A DNA stretch of 64,000 bases. Source: Candidatus Dormiibacterota bacterium. GTDB lineage: Bacteria > Chloroflexota > Dormibacteria > Aeolococcales > Aeolococcaceae. Numbering within the stretch: position 1 is the first letter of the stretch; each line of letters opens with the position of its first letter. Positions 18,211-27,202 of the stretch are shown one piece after another. The stretch lies in NCBI GenBank assembly GCA_019245575.1, contig JAFARE010000030.1, forward strand, positions 32,805 to 96,804, given 5' to 3'. A program made the position numbers and the translations under genes. The notes below the pieces were generated by a model that worked only from the letters and a program-made list of their open reading frames with translations, was not told where the DNA came from and did not search any database.

Positions 18211-19460
18211 ACGCGCGCCGGCCCCGGGTCGTCATCGTCGGGGCCGGCTTCGCGGGCCTGGCCTGTGCCCGCGCGCTGCGCCGCGTGCCGGTTGATGTCA
18301 CGCTCGTCGAGCGCACGAACTACCACCTGTTCCAGCCGCTCCTGTACCAGGTGGCGTCCGGCCTGCTCGACCCTTCGCAGATCGCAGCGCCCGTGCGCTC
18401 GGTCCTGCGCCGCACGCACAACTGCGACGTGCTGATGGCCGAGGTCACGTCGGTCGACCTGCAGGAGCGACGTGTGCACACGGCCGCGCGCGACCTCGAC
18501 TACGACTTCCTCGTGGTGGCAGCGGGCAGCGCCACCGACTACTTCGGCGACGCATCACTGCGCGCGCGAGCCATCGGGCTCAAGGACCTCGACGACGCGC
18601 TCGCGCTCCGCTCGCGGTTGCTGCGCAACTTCGAACGCGCCGCGGTCTGCACCGACGCAGCGCAGCGAAAGCGGCTGCTCACCTTCGTGGTGGTGGGCGG
18701 CGGCCCGACCGGGGTCGAGTTCGCCGGTGCCGTCGCGGAGCTGATCAACCACGTGCTGCCCAAGGACTATCGCGAGGTGGACTTCGCCGAGGTCCGCGTG
18801 ATGCTGTGCGAGGCAGGTGACCGCCTGCTGCCCACGTTCGCGCCGCGGCTCAGCCGGTCGGCGCAGCGCAACCTCGAGCGCAAGAAGGTGGACGTGCGCC
18901 TTGGCACCGCGCTGCGCGAGGTGACCACGGACGGCGTGGTGATGCCGGACGGCGAGAGCGTGCCGGCCGACATGGTGGTGTGGACCGCGGGCGTGCGCGC
19001 GGTGCCACTGCTCGGCGAGGGCGCGCCGCAGGTGCGCCACGGACGTGTCGAGGTCACGCCCTCGCTGCACCTGGCTTCGCACCCCGAGGTCTTCGTGCTC
19101 GGCGACATGGCGGCGCTCGACGTCGAGGGACAGCCGCTGCCGATGCTCGCGCCCGTTGCCATCCAGGGCGGCGAGCACACCGCGAGGGTGATCGCGGCGC
19201 GCCTGCGGGGCCGCGAGGACGCGCCCTTCCGCTACCGGGACAAGGGCACCATGGCCACCGTGGGCCGGGGCGCCGCCGTCGCCCAGATCGGCCCGCTGCA
19301 CATCAACGGCTTGATCGGCTGGCTGATCTGGCTCTTCATCCACCTCCTGTACCTGGTGGGGTTTCGCAGCCGGCTCATCGCGCTCTGGACCTGGGGCTGG
19401 AACTACTTCTTCTACGATCGCCCGGTCCGGCTCATCACACTGCCGCCGCCCGGCGGCTGA
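18207..19460 (+). CDS. Type II NADH dehydrogenase / NAD(P)-FAD-dependent oxidoreductase
   Basis: VVIVGAGFAGLACARAL, NYHLFQPLLYQVASGLL, VVGGGPTGVEFAGAVAEL, HPEVFVLGDMA; GTGA overlap. Confidence 0.9.
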   Translation: MNARRPRVVIVGAGFAGLACARALRRVPVDVTLVERTNYHLFQPLLYQVASGLLDPSQIAAPVRSVLRRTHNCDVLMAEVTSVDLQERRVHTAARDLDYDFLVVAAGSATDYFGDASLRARAIGLKDLDDALALRSRLLRNFERAAVCTDAAQRKRLLTFVVVGGGPTGVEFAGAVAELINHVLPKDYREVDFAEVRVMLCEAGDRLLPTFAPRLSRSAQRNLERKKVDVRLGTALREVTTDGVVMPDGESVPADMVVWTAGVRAVPLLGEGAPQVRHGRVEVTPSLHLASHPEVFVLGDMAALDVEGQPLPMLAPVAIQGGEHTARVIAARLRGREDAPFRYRDKGTMATVGRGAAVAQIGPLHINGLIGWLIWLFIHLLYLVGFRSRLIALWTWGWNYFFYDRPVRLITLPPPGG

Positions 19461-19481
19461 CGCGCAGACAGGAGGTCCCGC

Positions 19482-20471
19482 ATGCAGCACAGGCGTCTCG
19501 GTTCCCAGGGCCTCGAGGTCTCGTGCATCGGGCTCGGATGCATGAGCATGTCCGACTTCTACGGCAGCGCGGCCGAGCGCGACGAGCAGGAGTCGATCGC
19601 CACCATCCACCGCGCCGCGGAGCTGGGCGTGACGCTGCTCGACACCGCCGACATGTACGGCCCGTACACCAACGAGGAGCTGGTGGGGCAGGCCATCGCA
19701 GACCGGCGTGACTCGTACGTGGTGGCGACGAAGTTCGGGTTTGAGCGCCACGACGACGGCTCGCAGACGGTGAACGGCCGGCCCGAGTACGTGCAGCGCG
19801 CCTGCGACGCCTCGCTGCGCCGGTTGGGCATCGACACGATCGACCTGTACTACCAGCACCGCGTCGACGCGCAGGTGCCCATCGAGGAGACGGTCGGCGC
19901 AATGGCGGCGCTGGTGGCCGCCGGCAAGGTGCGCCACCTCGGGCTCAGCGAGGCGGGCGCCGCGACCGTGCGCCGCGCCCACGGCGTGCACCCGATCAGC
20001 GCTGTGCAGTCGGAGTACTCGCTGTTCGCGCGCGACCTGGAGGACGAGGTCATCCCCACGCTGCGCGAGCTCGGCATCGGCCTCGTGCCGTACGCGCCCC
20101 TGGGGCGCGGGCTCCTCACCGGCACGGTGCGCAGCGCCGAAGACCTGCCCGCGAGCGATGTGCGGCGGGCGCGCTTTCCGCGCTTCTCCGATGAGAACCT
20201 GGACGCGAACGCGCGCCTCGCGGCGGAGGTCACGCGCATCGCCGAGCAGAAGGGCGTGACCCCCGCGCAGCTCGCGCTGGCCTGGATCCTCCACCAGGGC
20301 GACGACATCGTCCCCATCCCGGGCACCAAGCACCGCGCCCGGCTGGAGGAGAACGCGGCCGCCGCTGACGTCTCCCTGAGCGACTCGGACCTTGCCGCGC
20401 TCGGCGCCGCCGTGCCCCGCGCCGAGGTGCGCGGCGCGCGCCACTGGGACATGGCGTCGATTGGACGCTGA
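19482..20471 (+). CDS. Aldo/keto reductase
   Basis: [57 protein letters not shown] upstream. Confidence 0.93.
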   Translation: MQHRRLGSQGLEVSCIGLGCMSMSDFYGSAAERDEQESIATIHRAAELGVTLLDTADMYGPYTNEELVGQAIADRRDSYVVATKFGFERHDDGSQTVNGRPEYVQRACDASLRRLGIDTIDLYYQHRVDAQVPIEETVGAMAALVAAGKVRHLGLSEAGAATVRRAHGVHPISAVQSEYSLFARDLEDEVIPTLRELGIGLVPYAPLGRGLLTGTVRSAEDLPASDVRRARFPRFSDENLDANARLAAEVTRIAEQKGVTPAQLALAWILHQGDDIVPIPGTKHRARLEENAAAADVSLSDSDLAALGAAVPRAEVRGARHWDMASIGR

Positions 20472-20495
20472 TTCGCTCGGCTATCGTCTGCCCGC

Positions 20496-22445
20496 GTGAG
20501 CACGGCAGCCTCTTCCACCTGGACGCCGACGCGGGAGCAGGCTGAGGGGTCGCGGCTGCGCGCGTTTCTGCGCAGCCTCGGCGTCGAGGACGTTGCCGGC
20601 GCCAACCTGGTGGCGCGCGCCGAGCCGGAGCGGTTCTGGGCGGCGGTCGCAGACGACATCGGCATCGACTGGCAGCGCCGGTTCGACGTTGCCATGGACA
20701 CGAGCGAGGGCCTTCCGTGGACGCGGTTCTGGGTCGGCGGGGAGCTCAACTTCACCGCCGGCGCCGTGGACCGCTGGGCGATGCGCACGCCCGACCACGA
20801 CGCCCTGGTGTGGGAGGGCGACGACGGCGAGGTGCGGCGCCTCACGTATCGCGAGCTGCGCGACGAGGTGGCGCGGGCGGTCGCCGCGCTGCAGCGCCTC
20901 GGCGTGGGCCGGGGTGAGGCGGTGGGGCTCTGCATGCCGATGCTGGTGGAGACGGTGGCGCTCTTTCTCGCCTGCGCGCACCTCGGCGCCATCGTCGTGC
21001 CGCTGTTCAGCGGCTACGGCGCGGGGGCGATCGCGACCCGGCTCAGGGACTGCGACGCGAAGGTGCTGTGCGTCACGGACGGGTTCCTCCGCCGCGGCTC
21101 CGTGGTGCCGGCGAAGCAGGTGGCGGACGAGGCGGCGGCGCAGCTTCCCGGACTCCGCCACATGCTCGTCGTGCACCGCTGCGACGCCCCGGTGGTGATG
21201 CAGCCGGGACGGGACCACTTCTACGACGAGTTGACGTCATCAGTGTCTGAAACATACGTGCCGCGCGAGGTGACGAGCGCCGACGACACATTCATGATCA
21301 TCTACACCAGCGGCACGACCGGGCGCCCCAAGGGAACCGTGCACGTACACGGCGGCTTCCCGGTGAAGGCGGCGCAGGACATGGCGCACTGCTTCGACGT
21401 GCTCGCCGAGGACCGGCTCCTCTGGTTCACCGACATCGGCTGGATGATGGGGCCGTGGGCGATCTGCGGCGCGCTGACCATCGGCGCGACGCTCGTCGTG
21501 TACGAGGGCGTGCCCGACCATCCCGGACCGGACCGCCTCTGGTCCCTGGTGGAGCGGCACCGCGTCAGCGTGCTCGGCGTCGCGCCCACGGTCGTGCGCG
21601 CGCTGATGCGCCACGGCGACGAGCCGGTGAGCGCGCATGACCTGTCCTCGCTGCGCGTGCTCGGCTCCAGCGGCGAGCCGTGGAACCCGGAGCCGTGGCT
21701 GTGGTTCCAGGAGCGCGTCGGCGGCGGCCGCTGCCCGGTCATCAACTATTCGGGCGGGACCGAGATCAGCGGCGGCATCGTGGCCGGCAACCTGCTGACG
21801 CCGCTCAAGCCGTGCTCGTTCGCCGGTCCCGTGCCCGGCATGGACGCCGACGTGTGGGACGAGCACGGCCGCAGCGTTCGCGGCCAGGTCGGGGAGCTGG
21901 TCGTGCGCGCGCCCTGGCCGGGGATGACCCACGGCTTCTGGCGCGACCGCGAGCGCTACCTCGAGACGTACTGGTCGCGCTGGCCGGATACCTGGGTGCA
22001 CGGCGACTGGGTCGAGGTCGACGGTGACGGGCTCTGGTACATCCGCGGTCGCAGCGACGACACGATCAAGGTGGCGGGCAAACGGCTCGGCCCGGCCGAG
22101 GTGGAGTCGGCGCTGGTGGCGCATCCGGCCGTCGCCGAGGCCGCGGCCGTCGGCGTGCCCGACGCGCTCAAGGGTGAGGCGCTGGTGGCGTTCGCGGTGC
22201 TCAAGCCGGGGGTGGAGGACGACTCCGAGCTGCGCGCCGCGCTGGTGCGGCGGATCACCGACGACCTGGGCAAGGCGCTGGCCCCGCGCGCGGTCGAGAT
22301 CGTGTCGGAGTTGCCCAAAACGCGCAACGCAAAGGTGCTGCGGCGCGTGGTCCGCGCGGTGTACCTGGGCTCCGACCCCGGCGACCTCACCTCGCTGGAG
22401 AACCGCAGCGCCATCGAGGCGCTGGAGCGCGTGCGGCCGGGCTGA
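20496..22445 (+). CDS. AMP-forming acyl-CoA synthetase (acetyl/acetoacetyl-CoA synthetase-like)
   Basis: IYTSGTTGRPKGTVHVHGG, WFTDIGWMMGPW, INYSGGTEISGG, GRSDDTIKVAGKRLGPAEVES. Confidence 0.92.
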   Translation: MSTAASSTWTPTREQAEGSRLRAFLRSLGVEDVAGANLVARAEPERFWAAVADDIGIDWQRRFDVAMDTSEGLPWTRFWVGGELNFTAGAVDRWAMRTPDHDALVWEGDDGEVRRLTYRELRDEVARAVAALQRLGVGRGEAVGLCMPMLVETVALFLACAHLGAIVVPLFSGYGAGAIATRLRDCDAKVLCVTDGFLRRGSVVPAKQVADEAAAQLPGLRHMLVVHRCDAPVVMQPGRDHFYDELTSSVSETYVPREVTSADDTFMIIYTSGTTGRPKGTVHVHGGFPVKAAQDMAHCFDVLAEDRLLWFTDIGWMMGPWAICGALTIGATLVVYEGVPDHPGPDRLWSLVERHRVSVLGVAPTVVRALMRHGDEPVSAHDLSSLRVLGSSGEPWNPEPWLWFQERVGGGRCPVINYSGGTEISGGIVAGNLLTPLKPCSFAGPVPGMDADVWDEHGRSVRGQVGELVVRAPWPGMTHGFWRDRERYLETYWSRWPDTWVHGDWVEVDGDGLWYIRGRSDDTIKVAGKRLGPAEVESALVAHPAVAEAAAVGVPDALKGEALVAFAVLKPGVEDDSELRAALVRRITDDLGKALAPRAVEIVSELPKTRNAKVLRRVVRAVYLGSDPGDLTSLENRSAIEALERVRPG

Positions 22446-22503
22446 TCCACCTCGGCGCGGGGTTGGCCGCTGCGCGTCCGTGTGCGCACGCGACGCTGCG
22501 CGC

Positions 22504-24174
22504 ATGCAAGCAGTGCCGCTGGCGGGAAGCGCGTACCACGAGGCCGGACGGCCGCGGGCAGGGCATCGCCGCGTGCGACCGCTTTCCACGGCCGAGCTGC
22601 AGCAGCCGTGCGACGTGACATTGATGCTGCGCGAGCGTCCCGGCGCTCCGACGCTGCTGCAGAGCCTCGAGTGGACGCGCGCCGCCGCTGCGCACCTCAC
22701 GGACGCGCAGCTGCGCGCGCGGCACGCTCCGGCCCACAGCGATCGTGAATCGGTGATGGCCTGGGCGAGGCACAACGGGTTGCGCGTGCTGCACGAGGAC
22801 CCGGCGACACGGCGCATTTCGCTGCGAGGAACCACTGCGCGGCTCGGCGAGCTGTTTGGCGTTCGGCTGGAGCGGTTCCGCGCGGATGCGAGCAGTGTCG
22901 AGTATCGCGGACACGCAGGGCCCGTGCGGGTGCCCGCATTGCTGCAGGATGTCGTCCGCGGGGTGTACGGCCTCGACGACCGGCCCATCGCGCGCACGCA
23001 CCTGCGCGAACCGGACGCGAGCCGCGCCGCGCTCGTCTCCTACGACCCGCCCGACATCGCTGCTGCGTATGCGTACCCGCCGCTGCCGCGCTTCGGCGAG
23101 GGGCTGCACCTGGTGGCCGGCATGATCGAGCTGGGCGGTGTGACACACAGCGCGGACCTGGCGGCGTCGTTCACACGGCTGGGCTTGCTGCCGCCCGCCA
23201 TCCTCAACGTCTCCGTCGACGGCACGGTGCCGCAGCCCGATCCCAGCGGCGCCGACCTCGAGGTCGCGCTCGACTACCAGGTGCTCGGCGCGATGGTGAT
23301 GGCGATGGCGCCGCGAGCGCGGCTCACCATCGTGACGTACAACGCGGCCAACACCGAGCGCGGCTTCATCGATGCGGTGGCGACCGCGGCGTCCGACGAG
23401 GTGAACCGGCCGCTCGCGGTGTCGATCAGCTGGGGCGCGCCCGAGGACGGCTGGTCCGAACAGGGGATGCGCGGCATGGACTCGGCCTTCGCCGCGGGTG
23501 CGCTGCGCGGCGTGACGTACAGCGCGGCGGCCGGTGATGCGGGCTCGACGGACGCGTCGGACGACGGGCGGCAGCATCCGGAGTTTCCGGCGTCGAGTCC
23601 ACACGTGTGGGCGTGCGGCGGGACGACGCTGCTCGCAGTGGGTGGGCACGTGATCAGCGAGACGGTGTGGAACGAGCTGGCGCTGGGCGCCGGTGCGGCC
23701 GGCAGCGGTGTGAGCCGCGTGTTCGCGCCGCCCGCGTACCAGACGGGCGCGGGCCTGCATCCCCGCAGCGCCGACGGCGGGCTGCCGGGACGCGGTCTCC
23801 CCGACGGCGCCGGAGTCGCGGATCCGGTCACGGGGTGGAACGTGGTCGCGCTGGGTCGTCTGCGCGTGACCGGCGGAACCAGCGCCGTGGCGCCGATGTA
23901 CACGGCGCTGTGGACGCTGGTCGCGGGCCTGCGAGACCGGCGCATCGGCATGCCGCATCCCGCGCTCTACGCGGCGCGTGGCCGGGGCTTTCGCGACATC
24001 GTCCAGGGCGACACCGGAGGTCCATACGCGGCGCGTCGCGGCTGGGACACCGCGAGCGGATGGGGCAGCCCCGATGGTCGCGCCATCGCGCGCGAGCTCG
24101 CGCTCGCAGAGCGGCGCGCCCGCGGGCCGGGAGCGCGGGCGCATGCGGAGCGGCTCGGCGTGGAGCTGGCCTGA
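22504..24174 (+). CDS. S53 family (sedolisin/kumamolisin-like) serine-carboxyl peptidase with pro-domain
   Basis: DLEVALDYQ (Glu/Asp), SAAAGDAGS, GGTSAVAP (Ser), FRDIVQGD...GWDTASGWGSPDG (Ca-binding). Start ATG 22504 inside the longer ORF. Confidence 0.88.
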   Translation: MQAVPLAGSAYHEAGRPRAGHRRVRPLSTAELQQPCDVTLMLRERPGAPTLLQSLEWTRAAAAHLTDAQLRARHAPAHSDRESVMAWARHNGLRVLHEDPATRRISLRGTTARLGELFGVRLERFRADASSVEYRGHAGPVRVPALLQDVVRGVYGLDDRPIARTHLREPDASRAALVSYDPPDIAAAYAYPPLPRFGEGLHLVAGMIELGGVTHSADLAASFTRLGLLPPAILNVSVDGTVPQPDPSGADLEVALDYQVLGAMVMAMAPRARLTIVTYNAANTERGFIDAVATAASDEVNRPLAVSISWGAPEDGWSEQGMRGMDSAFAAGALRGVTYSAAAGDAGSTDASDDGRQHPEFPASSPHVWACGGTTLLAVGGHVISETVWNELALGAGAAGSGVSRVFAPPAYQTGAGLHPRSADGGLPGRGLPDGAGVADPVTGWNVVALGRLRVTGGTSAVAPMYTALWTLVAGLRDRRIGMPHPALYAARGRGFRDIVQGDTGGPYAARRGWDTASGWGSPDGRAIARELALAERRARGPGARAHAERLGVELA

Positions 24175-24177
24175 GCC

Positions 24178-24759
24178 CTACGGCGGCGACGGCAGCCACG
24201 CGGTGCCCGTGCAGGACGTCTGCGGCCGCGTGGTGCCGATCACCGGTGCGGCGTACGCCTGTCCCGTCACCGGAATCGCGCCGGGAAACCCGGGGATGGG
24301 AATGGGCAGCGGCACGAGCCGCGTCACCGAGGCGAACACACGGCAGCCATCGGAGGCGCAGCGCGTGCCGTCGGGCGTCTGCGCGTCGTCAACGGTCTTC
24401 GGCTGGAGGTCGCCCGGCGGCCGCCGGGGGATCGACGCCGATTGGTCTCCGGCCTGGATGCAGGCGCGCTGGAACGCGTACAAGGACCCCACGCGGTCCT
24501 GCGCGCTCGTGTCGACCACCGTCACGGGACAGAGCGCCGCCGGCCCGGCGCACGGCGGCACCCCGTAGAGAAAGTGCGGGTCCACCGCGTCGGCGCCGGA
24601 CTGCGCAGCCAGCTGCGCGGCGGACTGGGTGCGGCCGGACCAGCGAAAGAGAAACGCGCCGTCGGCGACGAGACACACGAGCGCAAAGAGGAACAGGGCA
24701 AAGCCGAGCGCGAAGATGATGAGCGTCTGGCCGCGCATGGCGCGGCGGTGCCTGGTCAC
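24178..24759 (-). CDS. TadG/TadE-like pilus assembly-type protein
   Basis: GTG 24759 overlapping the upstream stop; RGQTLIIFALGFALFLFALVCLVADGAFLF...RTQSAAQLAAQSGAD: TadG-like N-terminal helix. Confidence 0.7.
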   Translation of the reverse strand: MTRHRRAMRGQTLIIFALGFALFLFALVCLVADGAFLFRWSGRTQSAAQLAAQSGADAVDPHFLYGVPPCAGPAALCPVTVVDTSAQDRVGSLYAFQRACIQAGDQSASIPRRPPGDLQPKTVDDAQTPDGTRCASDGCRVFASVTRLVPLPIPIPGFPGAIPVTGQAYAAPVIGTTRPQTSCTGTAWLPSPP

Positions 24760-25411
24760 TGCCGGAACGGCGGAGGCAGCGCCTCCGCGTGCGCGTGAAT
24801 GGTGGGGCTCCAGAAGACTCCCCATGCCAGCGGTGTGCGTGCGAAGTCGATGCGAGCCGTCGCGTCGCAGGTGACGACGGAGAGCCCACGCGGCGGGTTG
24901 AGCGTGTGGTCGAGATAGCCGGGATGCGAGATGCCGTCAGGCGAGACGCGCTCAGAACGCAGCTGACATGCGCTGCCGTGGGTGACTGCGGATACGGCAG
25001 CGCGCCGCCGAACGGCGCGCTGCTCGCGCTGTCGCCGCCCGTGAGGCAGAGTGGCCCGGCCTGCCACTGCAGCAGCGAGGTGTACGACTGCATCGTCCCG
25101 TAAAACGACTCCGCTGCGTAGCGGCAGCCGGTGGGCAGCGACGCGGTGTTGAGCGTCTCGCTGCCCTCCGGCGCGTTGCAGCAGCGCGGATCGGGACAGC
25201 ACACCACGCCCGCGGGATCGTACGCGCCGTTGGGCGCCTGGAAGCGCGACGCGGCCGCCAGCGACACGGCGGAGTCCATCTGCTGTTGCACCGTCACCTG
25301 GACCATGAGCGCGATGAAGTTGCATACCAGCAGCAGCAGCATCGGGATGACGAGCGCTGTCTCCAGCACTGCTTGCGCGTCCATGCCGCGGCGACGCCGT
25401 CGCGCAGTCAT
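24756..25411 (-). pseudogene. TadE-like protein gene with an apparent 1-nt frameshift (pseudogene, sequencing error or recoding)
   Basis: N-terminal half MTARRRRRGMDAQAVLETALVIPMLLLLVCNFIALMVQ in one frame; C-terminal half CQLRSERVSPDGISHPGYLDHTLNPPRGLSVVTCDATARIDFARTPLAWGV...FRQ in another. The second frame's stop forms a GTGA overlap with the next gene. Confidence 0.7.
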
Positions 25412-26025
25412 GGCGCGAACCGCAGCGTGTGCGTCGTCGCGGCGAGATCCGTGGGCAGCTCGCCACCCTGCGCACCCGGCCCGAAACCCGGTGGCACGAG
25501 CGCCGCGATGTACCCGGTGATGCGCACTGTGACGAGCGGCGTGTCGGTGCAGTACGGCGGATAGGGGGCGCGCACCCCGCCGGCCGCCGTCGCGCAGCGC
25601 GGCGGATCCTTCTCCTCCACGCACACCGCCACCACGCGCGGACCGAAGACGGCTTCGACGTCCGCGGGAGTGCGCGGACAGGCGCGCGCGCCGCATGCGC
25701 CGGGGCCAGGTGCACACCAGGGAACGACGCGGGTCGCAAACAGCGCGCCCTGCACTCGCCCCGCGATGAACGAGGTGACGGCGCGAGCGTCGGGGGCCGT
25801 CGACGACAACGGCCCCGCGCCCGCGGAGGCGGCGTCGCGCGCCGCGGACTCGACGGCAGCCACCGCCGCCGTGCTCTGCAGCGCCCAGAGCCCCGCGTCG
25901 ACCGCCGCCAGGAAGCAGAGCAGGAACAGCGGGGCGACGAAGGCGAACTCGAGGGTTGCCTGCGCGCGTCTGCCCGGGGTGGACCGCGCGCGCACGCAGG
26001 AAGCGCGCCGCCTCATCCCTTCCAT
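25408..26025 (-). CDS. TadE-like family protein
   Basis: RRAQATLEFAFVAPLFLLCFLAAVDAGLWALQSTAAVAAVESAARDAA: QATLEFA motif plus TM helix; ATGA overlap with the next gene. Confidence 0.75.
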   Translation of the reverse strand: MEGMRRRASCVRARSTPGRRAQATLEFAFVAPLFLLCFLAAVDAGLWALQSTAAVAAVESAARDAASAGAGPLSSTAPDARAVTSFIAGRVQGALFATRVVPWCAPGPGACGARACPRTPADVEAVFGPRVVAVCVEEKDPPRCATAAGGVRAPYPPYCTDTPLVTVRITGYIAALVPPGFGPGAQGGELPTDLAATTHTLRFAP

Positions 26026-26079
26026 GACGCAGGCATGGTAGTCGGCGCGCGGCCGCGCCTCAACGGACAGTGCGGGCGG

Positions 26080-27183
26080 TCAGGACAGCGCGATGAAGGC
26101 CATGTCCACCGGGACGAGCGGTGTCACCGTGACGGGCATCGCCGGCTGCCCGCTCACCGGGTCCACGAACGTGGTCCAGCCGCCGCCGCGGAGGATCTCA
26201 AACGTGTACGGACCGCCCACGGGGACCGATGGAACCGTGAACTCACCATCGGAATCGCTGGTGGCGTAGTAGAAGGGGCCGGTCGTGTAGTAGCCGCTCG
26301 GCGTGGTGAAGAAGTGGGTGCTGAGCCGCACCTGGGCCGACACCGGCTGGCCTGACTTGTCTGTCAGCGTCCCGGTGACGGGTTGCCCGGCGCGAAGCAG
26401 CTGCTGCGCTGCGCGCGCCTGCGGGGTCCCGGCATACGACTGCACCAGCCTCTGCAGCGTCGCCGCGGCCTCCTTGTAGGACAGCAGCGCCAGCTGCTCG
26501 CGTCCGGCCGCCAGCAGCGCGGCGGGCAGCGCGCCCGCGACGGCCGGCGCCGCGCCGGGCTCGGACGCAGCCGAATCGAGCAAGGCGACGGCGTCGCTGC
26601 CGTGGCCCGCGGCGGTGAGGGCGCCGGCTTCGCCCACCTCGTACTGCGGCATCAGGGCGGCGACCTGTGCCGCGGCCGCTGCCGGCGGACGCAGGCGCGA
26701 CACCTCGTCGAGCCGCTGCAGCGCGCCGGCGTAATCACCGCTGGCGGCGTCGTGGCGGGCGGCATCCAGCAGGAGGTTCGCCTGCTCGCTGGCCGCGCTG
26801 CCGGCCAGTCCCGGGTCGGTCACGCTGGCCAGGAGCACCGCGGCCTGGTCGGCGTGGCCTCCGTGCGCGAGCGCCGCCGCCCAGGTGAGCAGCGTGGCCT
26901 GCGAGGTGCGCGCCGCGCTGTCCACGTCGCCGCGGTCGAGGACGAACGCCGGGCCCGTGCGCAGCGCCAGGGCATTGTCGATGGCGACAGCGATGCCGAA
27001 GTCGCCGGCGCCGCTTGCCGTGCGCGCGGCTTGCGCGGCCACGCGCGTCTCACCCGCGGCGCCGAGGCCGGCGCCGAGCACGCCCGCCACCACCGCCCCG
27101 AGGCACACCATCACCGCCAGTCCGCGCCGTGGGCGCGCGTACTCCGCTTCCACCAGGACCCTTAACGCTACCTGCGAGCGCAT
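26080..27183 (-). CDS. Membrane-anchored helical-repeat protein with C-terminal carboxypeptidase-regulatory-like beta domain
   Basis: N-terminal TM (GLAVMVCLGAVVAGVLGAGLG), Ala-rich helical repeats, C-terminal GQPVTGTLTDKSGQPVSAQVRLSTHFF...YYATSDSDGEFTVPSVPVGGPYTFEI. Confidence 0.65.
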   Translation of the reverse strand: MRSQVALRVLVEAEYARPRRGLAVMVCLGAVVAGVLGAGLGAAGETRVAAQAARTASGAGDFGIAVAIDNALALRTGPAFVLDRGDVDSAARTSQATLLTWAAALAHGGHADQAAVLLASVTDPGLAGSAASEQANLLLDAARHDAASGDYAGALQRLDEVSRLRPPAAAAAQVAALMPQYEVGEAGALTAAGHGSDAVALLDSAASEPGAAPAVAGALPAALLAAGREQLALLSYKEAAATLQRLVQSYAGTPQARAAQQLLRAGQPVTGTLTDKSGQPVSAQVRLSTHFFTTPSGYYTTGPFYYATSDSDGEFTVPSVPVGGPYTFEILRGGGWTTFVDPVSGQPAMPVTVTPLVPVDMAFIALS

Positions 27184-27186
27184 GGA

Positions 27187-27192
27187 TATCCT
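27187..27192 (+). promoter_or_regulatory. Putative -10 element of hutH (TATCCT)
   Basis: TATCCT 27187-27192, 10 nt before the ATG at 27203. Confidence 0.45.
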
Positions 27193-27202
27193 GCCGCTCG
27201 CC

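Noticed and set aside
27182-27202. HutH starting at ATG 27182, with its start codon overlapping the divergent gene's start
   Set aside because: The TATCCT -10 lies at 27187-27192, downstream of that ATG; ATG 27203 fits the leaderless spacing seen elsewhere and the HAL N-terminus. Not fully excluded.
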